The translations under genes and the position numbers were made by a program. From contig CAUYUJ010003419.1 in the NCBI GenBank assembly GCA_963575745.1, positions 10,001 to 74,000 of the forward strand: a stretch of DNA of 64,000 bases, written 5' to 3'. Shown here piece by piece: positions 41,527 through 50,714 of the stretch (positions within the stretch are counted from its first letter, which is position 1; every line of letters starts with the position of its first letter). This stretch comes from Prorocentrum cordatum. Its lineage: Eukaryota; Sar; Dinophyceae; Prorocentrales; Prorocentraceae. Below the pieces are notes generated by a model that was not told the DNA's origin, made no database searches, and was given only the letters and a program-made list of their open reading frames with translations.

Positions 41527-42740
41527 TTCCGCACACCCCTCACACGTTTCGTGGCCCCATAGGGAGCTCCACCGAAGGCCCCAGTGGCAGGGTTCGCATG
41601 CCGCCCCCACCCCACTTTGGCACACCCCTCACACGTTTCGTGGCCCCATAGGTAGCTCCACCGAAGGCCCCAGTGGCAGGGTTCGCATGCCGCCCCCACC
41701 CCACTTTGGCACACCCCTCACACGTTTCGTGGCCCCATAGGTAGCTCCACCGAAGGCCCCAGTGGCAGGGTTCGCATGCCGCCCCCACCTCACTTTGGCA
41801 CACCCCTCACACGTTTCGTGGCCCCATAGGGAGCTCCACCGAAGGCCCCAGTGGCAGGGTTCGCATGCCGCCCCCACCCCACTTTGGCACACCCCTCACG
41901 CGTTTCGTGGCCCCATAGGTAGCTCCACCGAAGGCCCCAGTGGCAGGGTTCGCATGCCGCCCCCGCCCCACTTTGGCACACCCCTCACACGTTTCGTGGC
42001 CTCATAGGGAGCTCCACCGAAGGCCCCAGTGGCAGGGTTCGCATGCCGCCCCCACCCCACTTTGGCACACCCCTCACGCATTTCGTGGCCCCATAGGGTG
42101 CTCTACCGAAGGCCCCCGTGGCAGGGTTCGCATGCCGCCCCCACCCACTTTTGCACACCCCTCACACGTTTCGTGGCCCCATTGGGAGTTCCACCGACGG
42201 CCCCAGTGGCAGGGTTCGCATGCGTCCGCGCCACCCATGTCGACACACCCTTGACACGTTTCGTGGCCCCATAATGAGCTCCACCGAAGGCCCCAGTGGC
42301 AGAGTTGGCATGCCGCCCCTCGCCCATTTCGGCCCACCCCTCACACGTTTCGTGGCCCCATAGGGAGCTCCACCGAAGGGGCCCAGTGGTTGCGTTCGCA
42401 TGCGTCCCCACCACCCATTTCGGCACACCCCTCATACGTTTCGTGGCCCCATAGGGAGCTCCACCGAAGGCCCCAGTGGCTCCCCACCACCCATTTCGGC
42501 ACACCCCTCACACGTTTCGTGGCCCCATAGGGAGCTCCACCGAAGGCCCCAGTGGCTGCGTTCGCATGCCTCCCCACCACCCATTTCGGCACACCCCTCA
42601 CACGTTTCGTGGCCCCATAGGGAGCTCCACCGAAGGCCCCAGTGGCAGGGTCCGCATGCCTCCCCACCACCCATTTCGGCACACCCCTCACACGTTTCGT
42701 GGCCCCATAGGGAGCTCCACCGAAGGCCCCAGTGGCGCGG
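41527..42740 (+). repeat. 89-bp satellite array, about 13-14 units
   Basis: The word TTCGCATGCC recurs at 41593, 41682, 41771, 41860, 41949, 42038 and 42127 (exactly 89 bp apart), then at 42215, 42305 and 42395 with small indels. Units contain CACACCCCTCACACGTTTCG, TGGCCCCATAGG(G/T)AGCTCC and ACCGAAGGCCCCAGTGGC. Later units replace CCGCCCCCACCCCACTTTGG with CTCCCCACCACCCATTTCGG, a second subtype. One unit near 42481 lacks the CGTTCGCATGC segment. Long minus-strand frames arise because the unit lacks stops; 89 is not a multiple of 3, so a protein role is unlikely. Confidence 0.95.
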
Positions 42741-43739
42741 TGCCTATGAGAAGAGGGGCCTAGTTTGCGTGCCCCCTCCTTCGTCTCATATCCGTGCGGT
42801 ACTCGCAGCTGCATATGGTTGGGTCCTTCGCCAGGCTGATTTTTTGATTCGCGGGTCGAGAGCGCACCTCTTCCGGTCGAAAGCTAAGCGGGCTGCGCGA
42901 AGCTTGAATTAACACGGGGGGGGGGACAGGGGGCCATCCAAACCAGATTTGCGGCGAGAAGCTGCCCGTGGCACGGGGTGCGCGGTCGGGGCGCTCTGGT
43001 CTGGACCCCTCTCCCCTGGGTGCGGCGTCTCGCGGCCCGAAAAAGGTGCGAACCGTTCCGAGCCCTGGGGCCGCGGATTGACAGGAGCACCTCATCGGAT
43101 GTCGGGGTCGTTCTCGCCGTCGTCGTCGCGGTCGTCGTTGTCCGTGTCGTCGTGGTGGTCGTTGTTGGTACCCGCTGCCCCGTCGCGCTGGAGCGCTCAC
43201 GGACACTCGCCGAGAGGCCAGAGCTGGGCCCCTGGTGGGCCCAGCCAGGCGCCCTCGAGGCACCCGCCCCCAGACACGCGAGGCACGAGGCACCCCTGCG
43301 GAGAGGGCGTGGAAGCGCACGGTGATGGGCCAGTTCTTCGGAGGAGTGCTCACGCCACCGAGGAGAAAGGCTCACGCGGCGTACGCGAGACGGCTGAGCA
43401 CAGCGACCAGCCAAGGCAGACTGTACGCACACGCAGCGTGGTAGATGTGCAACACGAATCAGCAGTGGAAGGGTTCGCGTGGGCAGAGTCACGCAAGGCG
43501 CGTGCGAAAATGAATGTCTCGGACACGCCAAAGTGTGACATCGGCCAGATGTGCAGGGACCCAGCATCCACAAGCCCGCCGGCCCTATCTGGTCCTTGTG
43601 GTCGTCGTGGTCGCGGTTGTGCACGTCGTCGTCGTGGTCGTTGTCTTCTTGAAGGGGAGAAGGAGAAATGAGGAGGAGAAGAAGGAGGAGGAGTGAGGTA
43701 AAAAAGGTCAAGGATGAGATGGGAGGGGAGCGAGTATTG
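42741..43739. other. Unassigned region with a short (GTC)n tract
   Basis: Mostly unique sequence. A GTC tract lies near 43110-43165. One frame reads GQFFGGVLTPPRRKAHAAYA near 43328-43390 and may be a coding shard, but no splice borders or family support it. Confidence 0.4.
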
Positions 43740-43801
43740 AGGAGGAGGAGGAGGAGGAGGAGGAGGAGGAGGAGGAGGAGGAGGAGGAGGAGGTGGGAGG
43801 G
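43740..43801. repeat. (GGA)n microsatellite, 5' target of LINE-B
   Basis: GGA units ending in GGTGGGAGGG immediately before the SL relict at 43802. GGA-type repeats resume after the element near 50830. Confidence 0.9.
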
Positions 43802-43842
43802 TCCGTAGCCATTTTGGCTCAAGTCCGTAGCGTTTCGCTCAG
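43802..43842 (+). other. Tandem spliced-leader relicts 3a (exact) and 3b (decayed)
   Basis: 43802-43823 is an exact 22/22 match to the dinoflagellate SL. It is followed directly at 43824 by TCCGTAGCGTTTCGCTCAG, a shorter, mutated SL-like copy. A fresh leader upstream of an older decayed one is what repeated rounds of trans-splicing and retroposition would leave. Neither has a following GT donor, so this is not an SL-RNA gene. Confidence 0.93.
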
Positions 43843-43985
43843 GGACCGAGGCCTTTTTGGCGTGGGGGAGGCGCGCCCCTGCCTGTGATCCTGCGGCCAG
43901 TTTCTGGCTTCAGATTTTGTGAGCTCCTGCTGGAGCAAGTTTCTACAATTACTTTCTCTGGGCGTAGACCGCCCGCCGCACTCCG

Positions 43986-45401
43986 ATGGGCTCTTCTCGT
44001 CGCGGCCAGCCTAGTATGCGTGACGATAAGGGCGATGCTCGGCAGTGGACGTGGGTGGGGCCTGTCAAGAAGCAGGACGAGGACGGCAGTGGATCCTCGA
44101 AGTCTCCGTGTCCCCACTGTGGCTGCAAGAAGAACCTTCCCCGCTTCTGGTTCTGCAAGCACTGCCTCCAGCCCCTGTCCCACGTGCAGCCTGCCGCCCA
44201 GGCGCCAGCCCAGGGCGTGTGGGCGGAGCTTCCGCCACTGGGCTCTCTGCCAGCTCACGGCGAGTCGGCCAAGGGACCGAAAGGAGGTGGCAAGGGCAAG
44301 GGCAAGAAGGGGGAGACCAAGGGGGGCAAGGGCTACATGCTCTTCCCTGGCCCGAAGCAGGTGGGTCCGCAGGCCTTTTTCGGCCCACCGCAGCCCCTGC
44401 AACAGGTGCTACCTGCGGGGCTCCAGCTTCAGGCATCAGGTTGGATCCCGCCTAGCGCCATGGCTAGCGCGAATGCTGACAAGGACTCGAAGTACAAGGT
44501 TGAGGACATACCCAAGCTGCAGGGCCTGCTCCGCACCTTCGAGAGCCTGGGCGACGGCCAGAACGTCAAGTACTACCAGGGCCTCATCGACAGGCTGCAG
44601 CGGGCTGCTGAGCCCAAGCAGCCCTCGGTGGGAGCGGCCCAGCACGCGATGCGGGAGGCCAAGCAGCAGCTGGACAAGCGCGTCAAGACAGCGGACTCAT
44701 TGCGCGACCAGTACGTGCAGGCCCAGAAGCAGGCGGTGCTGGCCCTTCAGGACTATGAGCTGTGCCAGGCCAAGTACCATGAAGCGGTCACCTTGTTCGC
44801 TGCAGGCGTCCCGCAAGTTCGGCCAGAACCTCAGGGGCAGGTCCGCCATGGGCTGCATCTGTCTAAGCTCTTGGACGGCGAGGGCTTCGAGGTTTTCGAG
44901 GATGACGGTTTGTTCGGTCTCGAGGCTGAGGGGATCGAGATATCGGCTTCTGAGCGTGAGGAGGTCGAGAAGCGCAAGGCCGAGGTGGAGCAGGTCATCA
45001 AGAAAGCAGTCGCCGACGCCTTCGGAGCGGTCCGCACGAGGGCGCAGGAGCTGGTGGAGGAGCAGCGGGCTTTCCGCCAGAGAATGGCTGCCAAGCGTCG
45101 TCGCACTGGCGAGGAGGCTGAGGACGATGGGGCGGCGGAGGGCTCCGCTCCGCCCCAGGCCGCCGCCCCAGCTGCGGCTCCCCAGCCTGGCGAGGCCTCC
45201 TCAGCCGCGGCAGGCCTGCCCCCGCGGCCACCGCAGCCCCCTTCCCAGGAGGCGTTGGCTTCAGCTTCGGCATCGGCGGCTTCGGGGGCTTTCGCGGCGC
45301 CCGTGGACGTGGAGCATTTCGACTTGGAGCGGCAGTTTGCCAAGGCGTCCAGCGTCGCGGCTGGGGTTGCCAGTGCTGGTGATCCTGGGCCAGGCCTTTG
45401 A
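43986..45401 (+). CDS. LINE-B ORF1: zinc-finger/coiled-coil RNA-binding protein (471 aa)
   Basis: Starts MGSSRRGQPSMRDDKGDARQ. It has a CxxC-x11-CxxC finger (PCPHCGCKKNLPRFWFCKHC, cysteines 42, 45, 57 and 60) like that of LINE-A ORF1. A Gly/Lys-rich segment (residues about 98-117) is followed by a long helical region (about 170-275, Gln/Lys/Ala/Leu-rich, probable coiled coil). Then come a charged helix (REEVEKRKAEVEQVIKK) and an Ala/Pro-rich tail. It probably coats element RNA. It is separated from the endonuclease ORF only by an in-frame TGA at 45399-45401 followed by C, the nucleotide context most often associated with readthrough. The start is the first ATG in the frame, 162 bp after the second SL relict. 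Confidence 0.8.
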   Translation: MGSSRRGQPSMRDDKGDARQWTWVGPVKKQDEDGSGSSKSPCPHCGCKKNLPRFWFCKHCLQPLSHVQPAAQAPAQGVWAELPPLGSLPAHGESAKGPKGGGKGKGKKGETKGGKGYMLFPGPKQVGPQAFFGPPQPLQQVLPAGLQLQASGWIPPSAMASANADKDSKYKVEDIPKLQGLLRTFESLGDGQNVKYYQGLIDRLQRAAEPKQPSVGAAQHAMREAKQQLDKRVKTADSLRDQYVQAQKQAVLALQDYELCQAKYHEAVTLFAAGVPQVRPEPQGQVRHGLHLSKLLDGEGFEVFEDDGLFGLEAEGIEISASEREEVEKRKAEVEQVIKKAVADAFGAVRTRAQELVEEQRAFRQRMAAKRRRTGEEAEDDGAAEGSAPPQAAAPAAAPQPGEASSAAAGLPPRPPQPPSQEALASASASAASGAFAAPVDVEHFDLERQFAKASSVAAGVASAGDPGPGL

Positions 45402-48356
45402 CGTGTGGGCTCCAGCTTCTACGATTGCCACCTGGGCTTCGTGGATGGCTACTCGCTCATGGTCGCTAGACTCACCTGCCATGAGACCTCTGAGACCCCC
45501 TCAGACGAAACCCTTGGTAGGCCAGTGTCATCGTGGTGCTGGGACCGCCAAGTGGGACCCTGGGGGTGGGAACCGGAGCGAGGATGGCAGGCAGAGGGCG
45601 CCACATGTTCGGGGTGCGGCTTGCCTCCCGAAGCGATTGCCACGTGGTCTTCCACACTAGGTTGGGGACAGCCCGAAATTGCCCCAGGCTGGCCAAGCAG
45701 TCCGTGGACGATCTCAGCTTCCTCGGCGATGTCTTGGGAGTACCAGTACCCTCCTCCCCGCGTTTTGTTCCATGCAGTGATGAAAAACGGCTCGTCAGGT
45801 TCAGGAAGCGAATCATCCCGTCATTGTGTGCAGTCGCCGTCGGCGGGAGCGGCGCGCATCTCGTACAGTCTTCCTGGCGTTCAACCCCGTCATCGTGTTC
45901 AGTCGCCGTCGGCGGGGGCGGCGCAACCATCGACTATGGCCAGGGCCAGAGCTACGTCTACTCACTCGACTGGGGGTACGAGCTTGGAGTTAGGACGCAA
46001 ATCCTGGGACCCATTTGGGCTCCCAGGTTCACAGTCGCCACATACTCACGCCTCAGCCAGGGCACCCTCTCCACAGGAGGCGAGGGAAACAGCGCGTGCA
46101 GGGGGCGTGGTAGGGTTTTGCAGGACGCAGCAGGCCTCAGACGCGCAGCATCGACCGCTGAGTCTCCGTCCTGGTGATGGGGGCAACTTCGGCTCTGCTG
46201 ACACTAGTCAAGGTCTGTCTGCTGATTGTAGAGCTGGGATTTCGAGGAAAGGAGGCCGCCGTTGCATGACCATTGAAACCTGTAGCGCTTCCTCTTGGAA
46301 GTCTCTGAAGACTTATTTGCAGTCCGAGTCTTTCGGCCAGGTTGTCGTTTTCCAGGATTTCGCTTTTGGAGATGATCATCGGGAGGGTACCCACCAGCTA
46401 CGCCAGTTGGGTTGGAATGCTCTCGTGCACCCAAGCAGAACCACAGACAAGGGAGGGCTCAGTGGTGGGACGGGGATCGCGGTCAGGAGTCACATTGGGA
46501 TGGGGTCCTTACCGCTGGTCCGCCCCTTTCCTCAGCCACACCGAATATGCGGAGTTTGGTTGGACATGTTTGTGCCAGGAGGTATCGCTGTGTTTTCGCT
46601 CTATCTCGATTGTGATGATCCCTTGGGCCTCAACAGTTTCCAGATCCTCAACAGGCTTGGCGGGGAGCTCCATGGTTGGCAGCTACCCTTCGTGATAGGG
46701 GGGGATTTCAACACATCGCCGAAGCTGCTTGCGGACACGGGTTGGGTGGACAAGATTGGGGGCACAATTTTCCACACTTCCGAGCCGACATGTCGAAAAT
46801 CGTCGACATCCTGGACCACCATCGACTTTTTCGTCATCTCGAAGTCGCTCGGGCCCTTGTTCGACGCTGTCTCGATTAACAAACGTGGTACGACTGCCCC
46901 GCATTGGCCCGTCACGCTGGACCTCTCAGGTGCCCCCAGAGAGCTCAAGACCAGGGTCCTTGTGGGTCCGAAGGTGTTCCCTCGAGAAGCCCCGCTCGGT
47001 CCGCGGCCTCCACCTCCAGATTGGTCTGCATGTTTAGCTCAGCTCGAGGCGCGCGGCGACCAGGCAGCTCTGGACAGGGGCTACGCTAGGTGTTGCAAGC
47101 TTTTCGAGGATGAGATGATAGGTATCCACGGCATTGACAAGAGCGATGCGCACAAGTATCGCGGTCGGGCCAAAGGAATGAAGACTAAAATCCATCCAGC
47201 TGCACCAGTCTCGGGCGGTGCTTACCCTGTTTCTTCGGCCAAAGGGAGAGCTTGGAGGAAGTGGTCCATCCACATTCAGGAGCTTAGCTATCTCGTCAGG
47301 AAAGGAGTGCCTTTGGACCGACCAGATGCCAGATCACTTTTTCTCCAAGTGCTACAAGGGCCTGCAGCGCTCCGTGCCGACCCTTTTTGGCAAGAGTGCG
47401 CAGTCTCTGAGATGGACCTGCGTTGCCTCGACTTCTGTGGCCTCGCGCAGCTGTGTGCCAAGGCCAAGCGTAATGCAGAGCGGCTTGAAAAGCAGTTTCA
47501 ATCGGATCGGGGCAAGGCCTGGAGATCCTGGGTCCAGACAAGTCTGGACAATGGGGCTGGATTGGCCCACAAGTTCACCAAGGTCCCCTTGGGATGGGTT
47601 CCTTCGAACCCGAAGGGAGGGCCCCCCAAGGGGCCCATGGGGCGCATCGACGACCTCATGGACGAATGGGCTAAGATATGGAGCCCCAAGCCCAGCATGA
47701 AGGATCTCCCTGATCCCATCAGCCTCCTCACAGAGAAGATCTCCGAGTCCTCCGAGGAGCCCATGGTCTTGGCCACGCCCGATCAGATCCGAAAGTGCTC
47801 CAGGAAGTTCAAGGCTAGGACGGCGATAGGCGCTGATAGGACACGCCCCAGGGATTTCGAGATCCTCAGCGACGGGGCTCTGGAGTGCGTGGCTGCCCTC
47901 TGGTTTTGGATGGAGTCTCTTGGCAAGCTTCCCGAGGTCCTGGCCACGATTATCATAGCCATGATCCCCAAGGACGAGGAAGGTGGTGTTCGGCCTATCG
48001 GAATCTTGTCAGGGAGCGTCAGGTGCTTTGGGAAATATTCTCGGGTACAGGCTGATCGTTGGGAGCGGGCCCATGACAGGCCTTACCATTTCGGAAGCAG
48101 GGGGCGTTCGTGCGAAAGAGCTGTTTGGGAGCAGGCTATTAGGATGGAGCACGCGTACGTTTTTGTGCACTCAGCAGCTTCTGTTCTGGTCGATATGACC
48201 AAGTGCTATGAGAAGGTGGTTCATTTCTTCTTGGCCTCGGCGGTCATCAAGCACGGTATCCCTCTGCATCGCCTGCGCTACCTCCTCTGCTTGTACAGGG
48301 GCCAGAGGGTCTTGCAAGTGGGCAGGGTCTGCTCTGAGTTTGTCGCCTGCATCTAG
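45402..48356 (+). CDS. LINE-B ORF2, N-terminal part: AP endonuclease and RT fingers/palm
   Basis: Open in the ORF1 frame from the codon after TGA. An early cysteine- and Ser/Pro-rich linker (to about 46260, with two copies of CVQSPSAGAA-like words) leads to the endonuclease: SASSWKSLKTYL, VVFQD (46356, Asp where Glu is usual), LSGGTGIAVRS, GGDFN (Asp 46704), TIDFFVIS (Asp 46824), TAPHWPV (His 46902). A helical linker follows, then RT: KARTAIGADRTRPRDF, IAMIPKDEEGGVRPIGIL, and motif A VLVDMTKCYEKVV (Asp 48192). It ends at TAG 48354 just before RT motif B. No ATG lies near the 5' end, so expression probably depends on ORF1 readthrough or reinitiation. Confidence 0.8.
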   Translation, partial: RVGSSFYDCHLGFVDGYSLMVARLTCHETSETPSDETLGRPVSSWCWDRQVGPWGWEPERGWQAEGATCSGCGLPPEAIATWSSTLGWGQPEIAPGWPSSPWTISASSAMSWEYQYPPPRVLFHAVMKNGSSGSGSESSRHCVQSPSAGAARISYSLPGVQPRHRVQSPSAGAAQPSTMARARATSTHSTGGTSLELGRKSWDPFGLPGSQSPHTHASARAPSPQEARETARAGGVVGFCRTQQASDAQHRPLSLRPGDGGNFGSADTSQGLSADCRAGISRKGGRRCMTIETCSASSWKSLKTYLQSESFGQVVVFQDFAFGDDHREGTHQLRQLGWNALVHPSRTTDKGGLSGGTGIAVRSHIGMGSLPLVRPFPQPHRICGVWLDMFVPGGIAVFSLYLDCDDPLGLNSFQILNRLGGELHGWQLPFVIGGDFNTSPKLLADTGWVDKIGGTIFHTSEPTCRKSSTSWTTIDFFVISKSLGPLFDAVSINKRGTTAPHWPVTLDLSGAPRELKTRVLVGPKVFPREAPLGPRPPPPDWSACLAQLEARGDQAALDRGYARCCKLFEDEMIGIHGIDKSDAHKYRGRAKGMKTKIHPAAPVSGGAYPVSSAKGRAWRKWSIHIQELSYLVRKGVPLDRPDARSLFLQVLQGPAALRADPFWQECAVSEMDLRCLDFCGLAQLCAKAKRNAERLEKQFQSDRGKAWRSWVQTSLDNGAGLAHKFTKVPLGWVPSNPKGGPPKGPMGRIDDLMDEWAKIWSPKPSMKDLPDPISLLTEKISESSEEPMVLATPDQIRKCSRKFKARTAIGADRTRPRDFEILSDGALECVAALWFWMESLGKLPEVLATIIIAMIPKDEEGGVRPIGILSGSVRCFGKYSRVQADRWERAHDRPYHFGSRGRSCERAVWEQAIRMEHAYVFVHSAASVLVDMTKCYEKVVHFFLASAVIKHGIPLHRLRYLLCLYRGQRVLQVGRVCSEFVACI

Positions 48357-50714
48357 GCGACCTTGGCAGGCTGTACGTTCGCCACCACCCTGCTAAAGTG
48401 CCTCCTTCTCGACCCGCTTGACCATGTGGTTTCGAAGTCCCCTTCGGTTCGGATGTGCAATGTTGTTGATGATATTACGTGTGGTGCTACAGGTAAGGCT
48501 AGGGCGGTGGCGAGAACGGCGGCCGATGCTACTTTTGCGCTGTGCAGCAACCGGGAGAAACTTGGATTCCTGATCTCTCCCACGAAAGGCCTGATCACGG
48601 CGACTTCTCGGGACATTGAGGTTCGGGTGAAAACACGACTGTTGCGTTGGAAATTCCAGGTGGTCAAGTCAGCTCGCAACCTAGGGGTTGACTGCACTGC
48701 TGGTCGGCGCCGAACTCCAGTCCAGGGGTCGAGATGGGAGAGTTTGGGGCCCCGAGTTCGCCGATTTAGGGGCCTCCGCTCGGGCTACTCTGGCCTGTGC
48801 AAGGTCGTGAAGGCAGGTGGATTGCCAGCAGCTTTTTACGGCACAGCGGCCATAGGCATGAACACTTCCACGGTCATGAAGCTGCGCTCGATCATAGGCC
48901 AGGCATCGTTCGGCAAAGGAAGGGGCCGTTCCAGGACTCTGCCGTTTTTGTTGGGCCCGACCAAGGGCTTGGACCCTGTGTTCCAGGCCAACCTCCTGCC
49001 ACTCAAGATGTGGCAACAGGCAGTGAAACAGAAAAGGGTCCCCGAGCATATCATGAGGGCCTGCGTGCAGGCCTGCCCCAAGGCAGCCTCCAGGACTTGG
49101 GACAAGGTTCGGGGGCCTGCTGGAGCCGTGTGGGCGACCCTGGATCGTCTGGGCTGGAGGTTTACTGCTTGGGGCACCTGGGAGTCTTGCCGTGGCTTCC
49201 TACTGGACCTCAACCACTTCGGGAAGCGCACCCTCACTAAGTTGATTGACTACAGTACACGCATGAGGCTTCTGGAGCATGTTGGGGTCCCTGATCCCGA
49301 AGATCCTGAGCGTGTGGTTCCTCCCCTCCTGGGGCCCATCATGGATACCCTCAGAGGCCTCAGGAGAGCGGGGAGAAACTCAGCTGCCGCCTTTTTGTGT
49401 AATGTAGTCGCAGGAGGTCATCCCACCCAGGGTTTTTTATTCCAGGACAGGCGAGCCATCACGCCGCTGTGCAGGGTATGCGGCATGTATAACGGCACGC
49501 CTCAGCATCGTTTATTCCAGTGTGATGGTTTCTTTATGTTTAGGCGGGACTTAGACCTGCCGCAGTGCGTGGACAGAGGCTTGCAGCTGGGCGCCTACGA
49601 TTTCTTGTCGACGAGAGCGCTATGTGCAGACCCAGGGTACGATTGGCCCAAGGTGTCCACGGCCGAGACCTGGCGGTGGGATAAATTGCCAGAAGCAGGT
49701 TTCCTAGGCAGCAGGATATGCATCGACGGCTCAGGTTTCGACACGACTTCCCTGTACGCTGCGCGTGCAGGTTGGGCAGTGGTAGCCATGGATCAGAGCA
49801 GTCGTTGCGAGGGCAGTGCGTTTGGACCCCTTCCTCATCCCGTCCAGGAATCAGGAGCAGGTGAACTGTATGCGTTGCTGATGGCCCTCAAGCTCATTGG
49901 GCCCTCGCAGTGCACCCAGATCTACACTGATTGCCAGGCCGTCTTGGACGTGTGGGCCCGCGGGCCCGAGTCGGACATGTCTGAGGTTGCGTTCTCGGAG
50001 GTCTGGGAGCTCGTATGGGATCGTGTTCTAGATATAGGTCTAGGAATGATCTGCCTGCACAAAATTAAGAGTCACATTTCCTGGAGCAGGTGTCTAGAGA
50101 CCTCTGAGGCCCCCCACTGGGCCTGGGTCGGCAACGGCATTGCTGACGGTCTTGCGAAGCGCGGAGCCCTGGAGCACCCTTGCAATCCTCGCCTCCGCGC
50201 CCTCCAGAAACAGAGAAGTTCGGAGGTAGCAGACTTCAGTAAGTTCATTGCGTGTTTTGGGGAGATGCTCAGCAAGCAGAATTTCCCCGATGTCCAGAAA
50301 TGTAAGGCCCCCCCCCGCCCCAAGCATGACCCTTTAGTTTTGGTCTGTGATTTCAAGGGGCATGCTGTCCACAGGACGGGCACGAAGGGGAAGGGGGCCT
50401 ACCTCTGTGTGAACTGTGGAGCCGCGGGGTTTTCAGAGGCGTCAGTGTGTGCACTGCCGTGCTCGGGCCTCCCCAGGCTTGCCAGGCTCGCCCACTCCAG
50501 CCATAAGCTCTGGATTAGCGGCGGGCGTGTTGTTTGGTGTAATTCGTGCGCTGCTTTTGGATCTGTCAAGCTGTGCCTATTGGGAGGTCCGTGCCCTGGC
50601 GCGCCTCCCAACAAGCCAGCGGAGAAGACCCTAAAGCAGCTGAAGGAGGGGAAGGATCCGTCCACCAAATCCTTCGTGGGTCGGCCTGTACCCCTCCATC
50701 GGTCGGGGCCCTAG
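48357..50714 (+). CDS. LINE-B ORF2, C-terminal part: RT palm/thumb, RNase H, zinc finger
   Basis: Continues in frame after the TAG: motif B LAGCTFATTLLKCLLLDPLD, motif C NVVDDI with both aspartates (48468-48473), KSARNLGVD, thumb, then CRVCGMYNGTPQHRLFQC (CxxC...HxxxxC linker). RNase H has a complete DEDD set: CIDGSG (Asp 49725), GAGELYAL (Glu 49863), YTDCQAV (Asp 49929), GNGIADGLAK (Asp 50145). The C-terminus has CVNCGAAGF...CALPC and WCNSC, a cysteine-rich tail. Without the TAG the RT would be full length and catalytically complete. The nonsense codon falls between motifs A and B, so the translated products would be two RT halves. Confidence 0.8.
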   Translation, partial: ATLAGCTFATTLLKCLLLDPLDHVVSKSPSVRMCNVVDDITCGATGKARAVARTAADATFALCSNREKLGFLISPTKGLITATSRDIEVRVKTRLLRWKFQVVKSARNLGVDCTAGRRRTPVQGSRWESLGPRVRRFRGLRSGYSGLCKVVKAGGLPAAFYGTAAIGMNTSTVMKLRSIIGQASFGKGRGRSRTLPFLLGPTKGLDPVFQANLLPLKMWQQAVKQKRVPEHIMRACVQACPKAASRTWDKVRGPAGAVWATLDRLGWRFTAWGTWESCRGFLLDLNHFGKRTLTKLIDYSTRMRLLEHVGVPDPEDPERVVPPLLGPIMDTLRGLRRAGRNSAAAFLCNVVAGGHPTQGFLFQDRRAITPLCRVCGMYNGTPQHRLFQCDGFFMFRRDLDLPQCVDRGLQLGAYDFLSTRALCADPGYDWPKVSTAETWRWDKLPEAGFLGSRICIDGSGFDTTSLYAARAGWAVVAMDQSSRCEGSAFGPLPHPVQESGAGELYALLMALKLIGPSQCTQIYTDCQAVLDVWARGPESDMSEVAFSEVWELVWDRVLDIGLGMICLHKIKSHISWSRCLETSEAPHWAWVGNGIADGLAKRGALEHPCNPRLRALQKQRSSEVADFSKFIACFGEMLSKQNFPDVQKCKAPPRPKHDPLVLVCDFKGHAVHRTGTKGKGAYLCVNCGAAGFSEASVCALPCSGLPRLARLAHSSHKLWISGGRVVWCNSCAAFGSVKLCLLGGPCPGAPPNKPAEKTLKQLKEGKDPSTKSFVGRPVPLHRSGP

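Noticed and set aside
41527-42740. Repetitive Cys/His/Trp protein frames on the minus strand of the 89-bp satellite
   Set aside because: The period is not a multiple of three and all three frames are open, so no single protein repeat is maintained.
43802-43842. An SL-RNA gene
   Set aside because: No GT donor or Sm-like site follows the SL sequence; an ORF1 leader follows instead. The same applies at 14235, 18553 and 62068.
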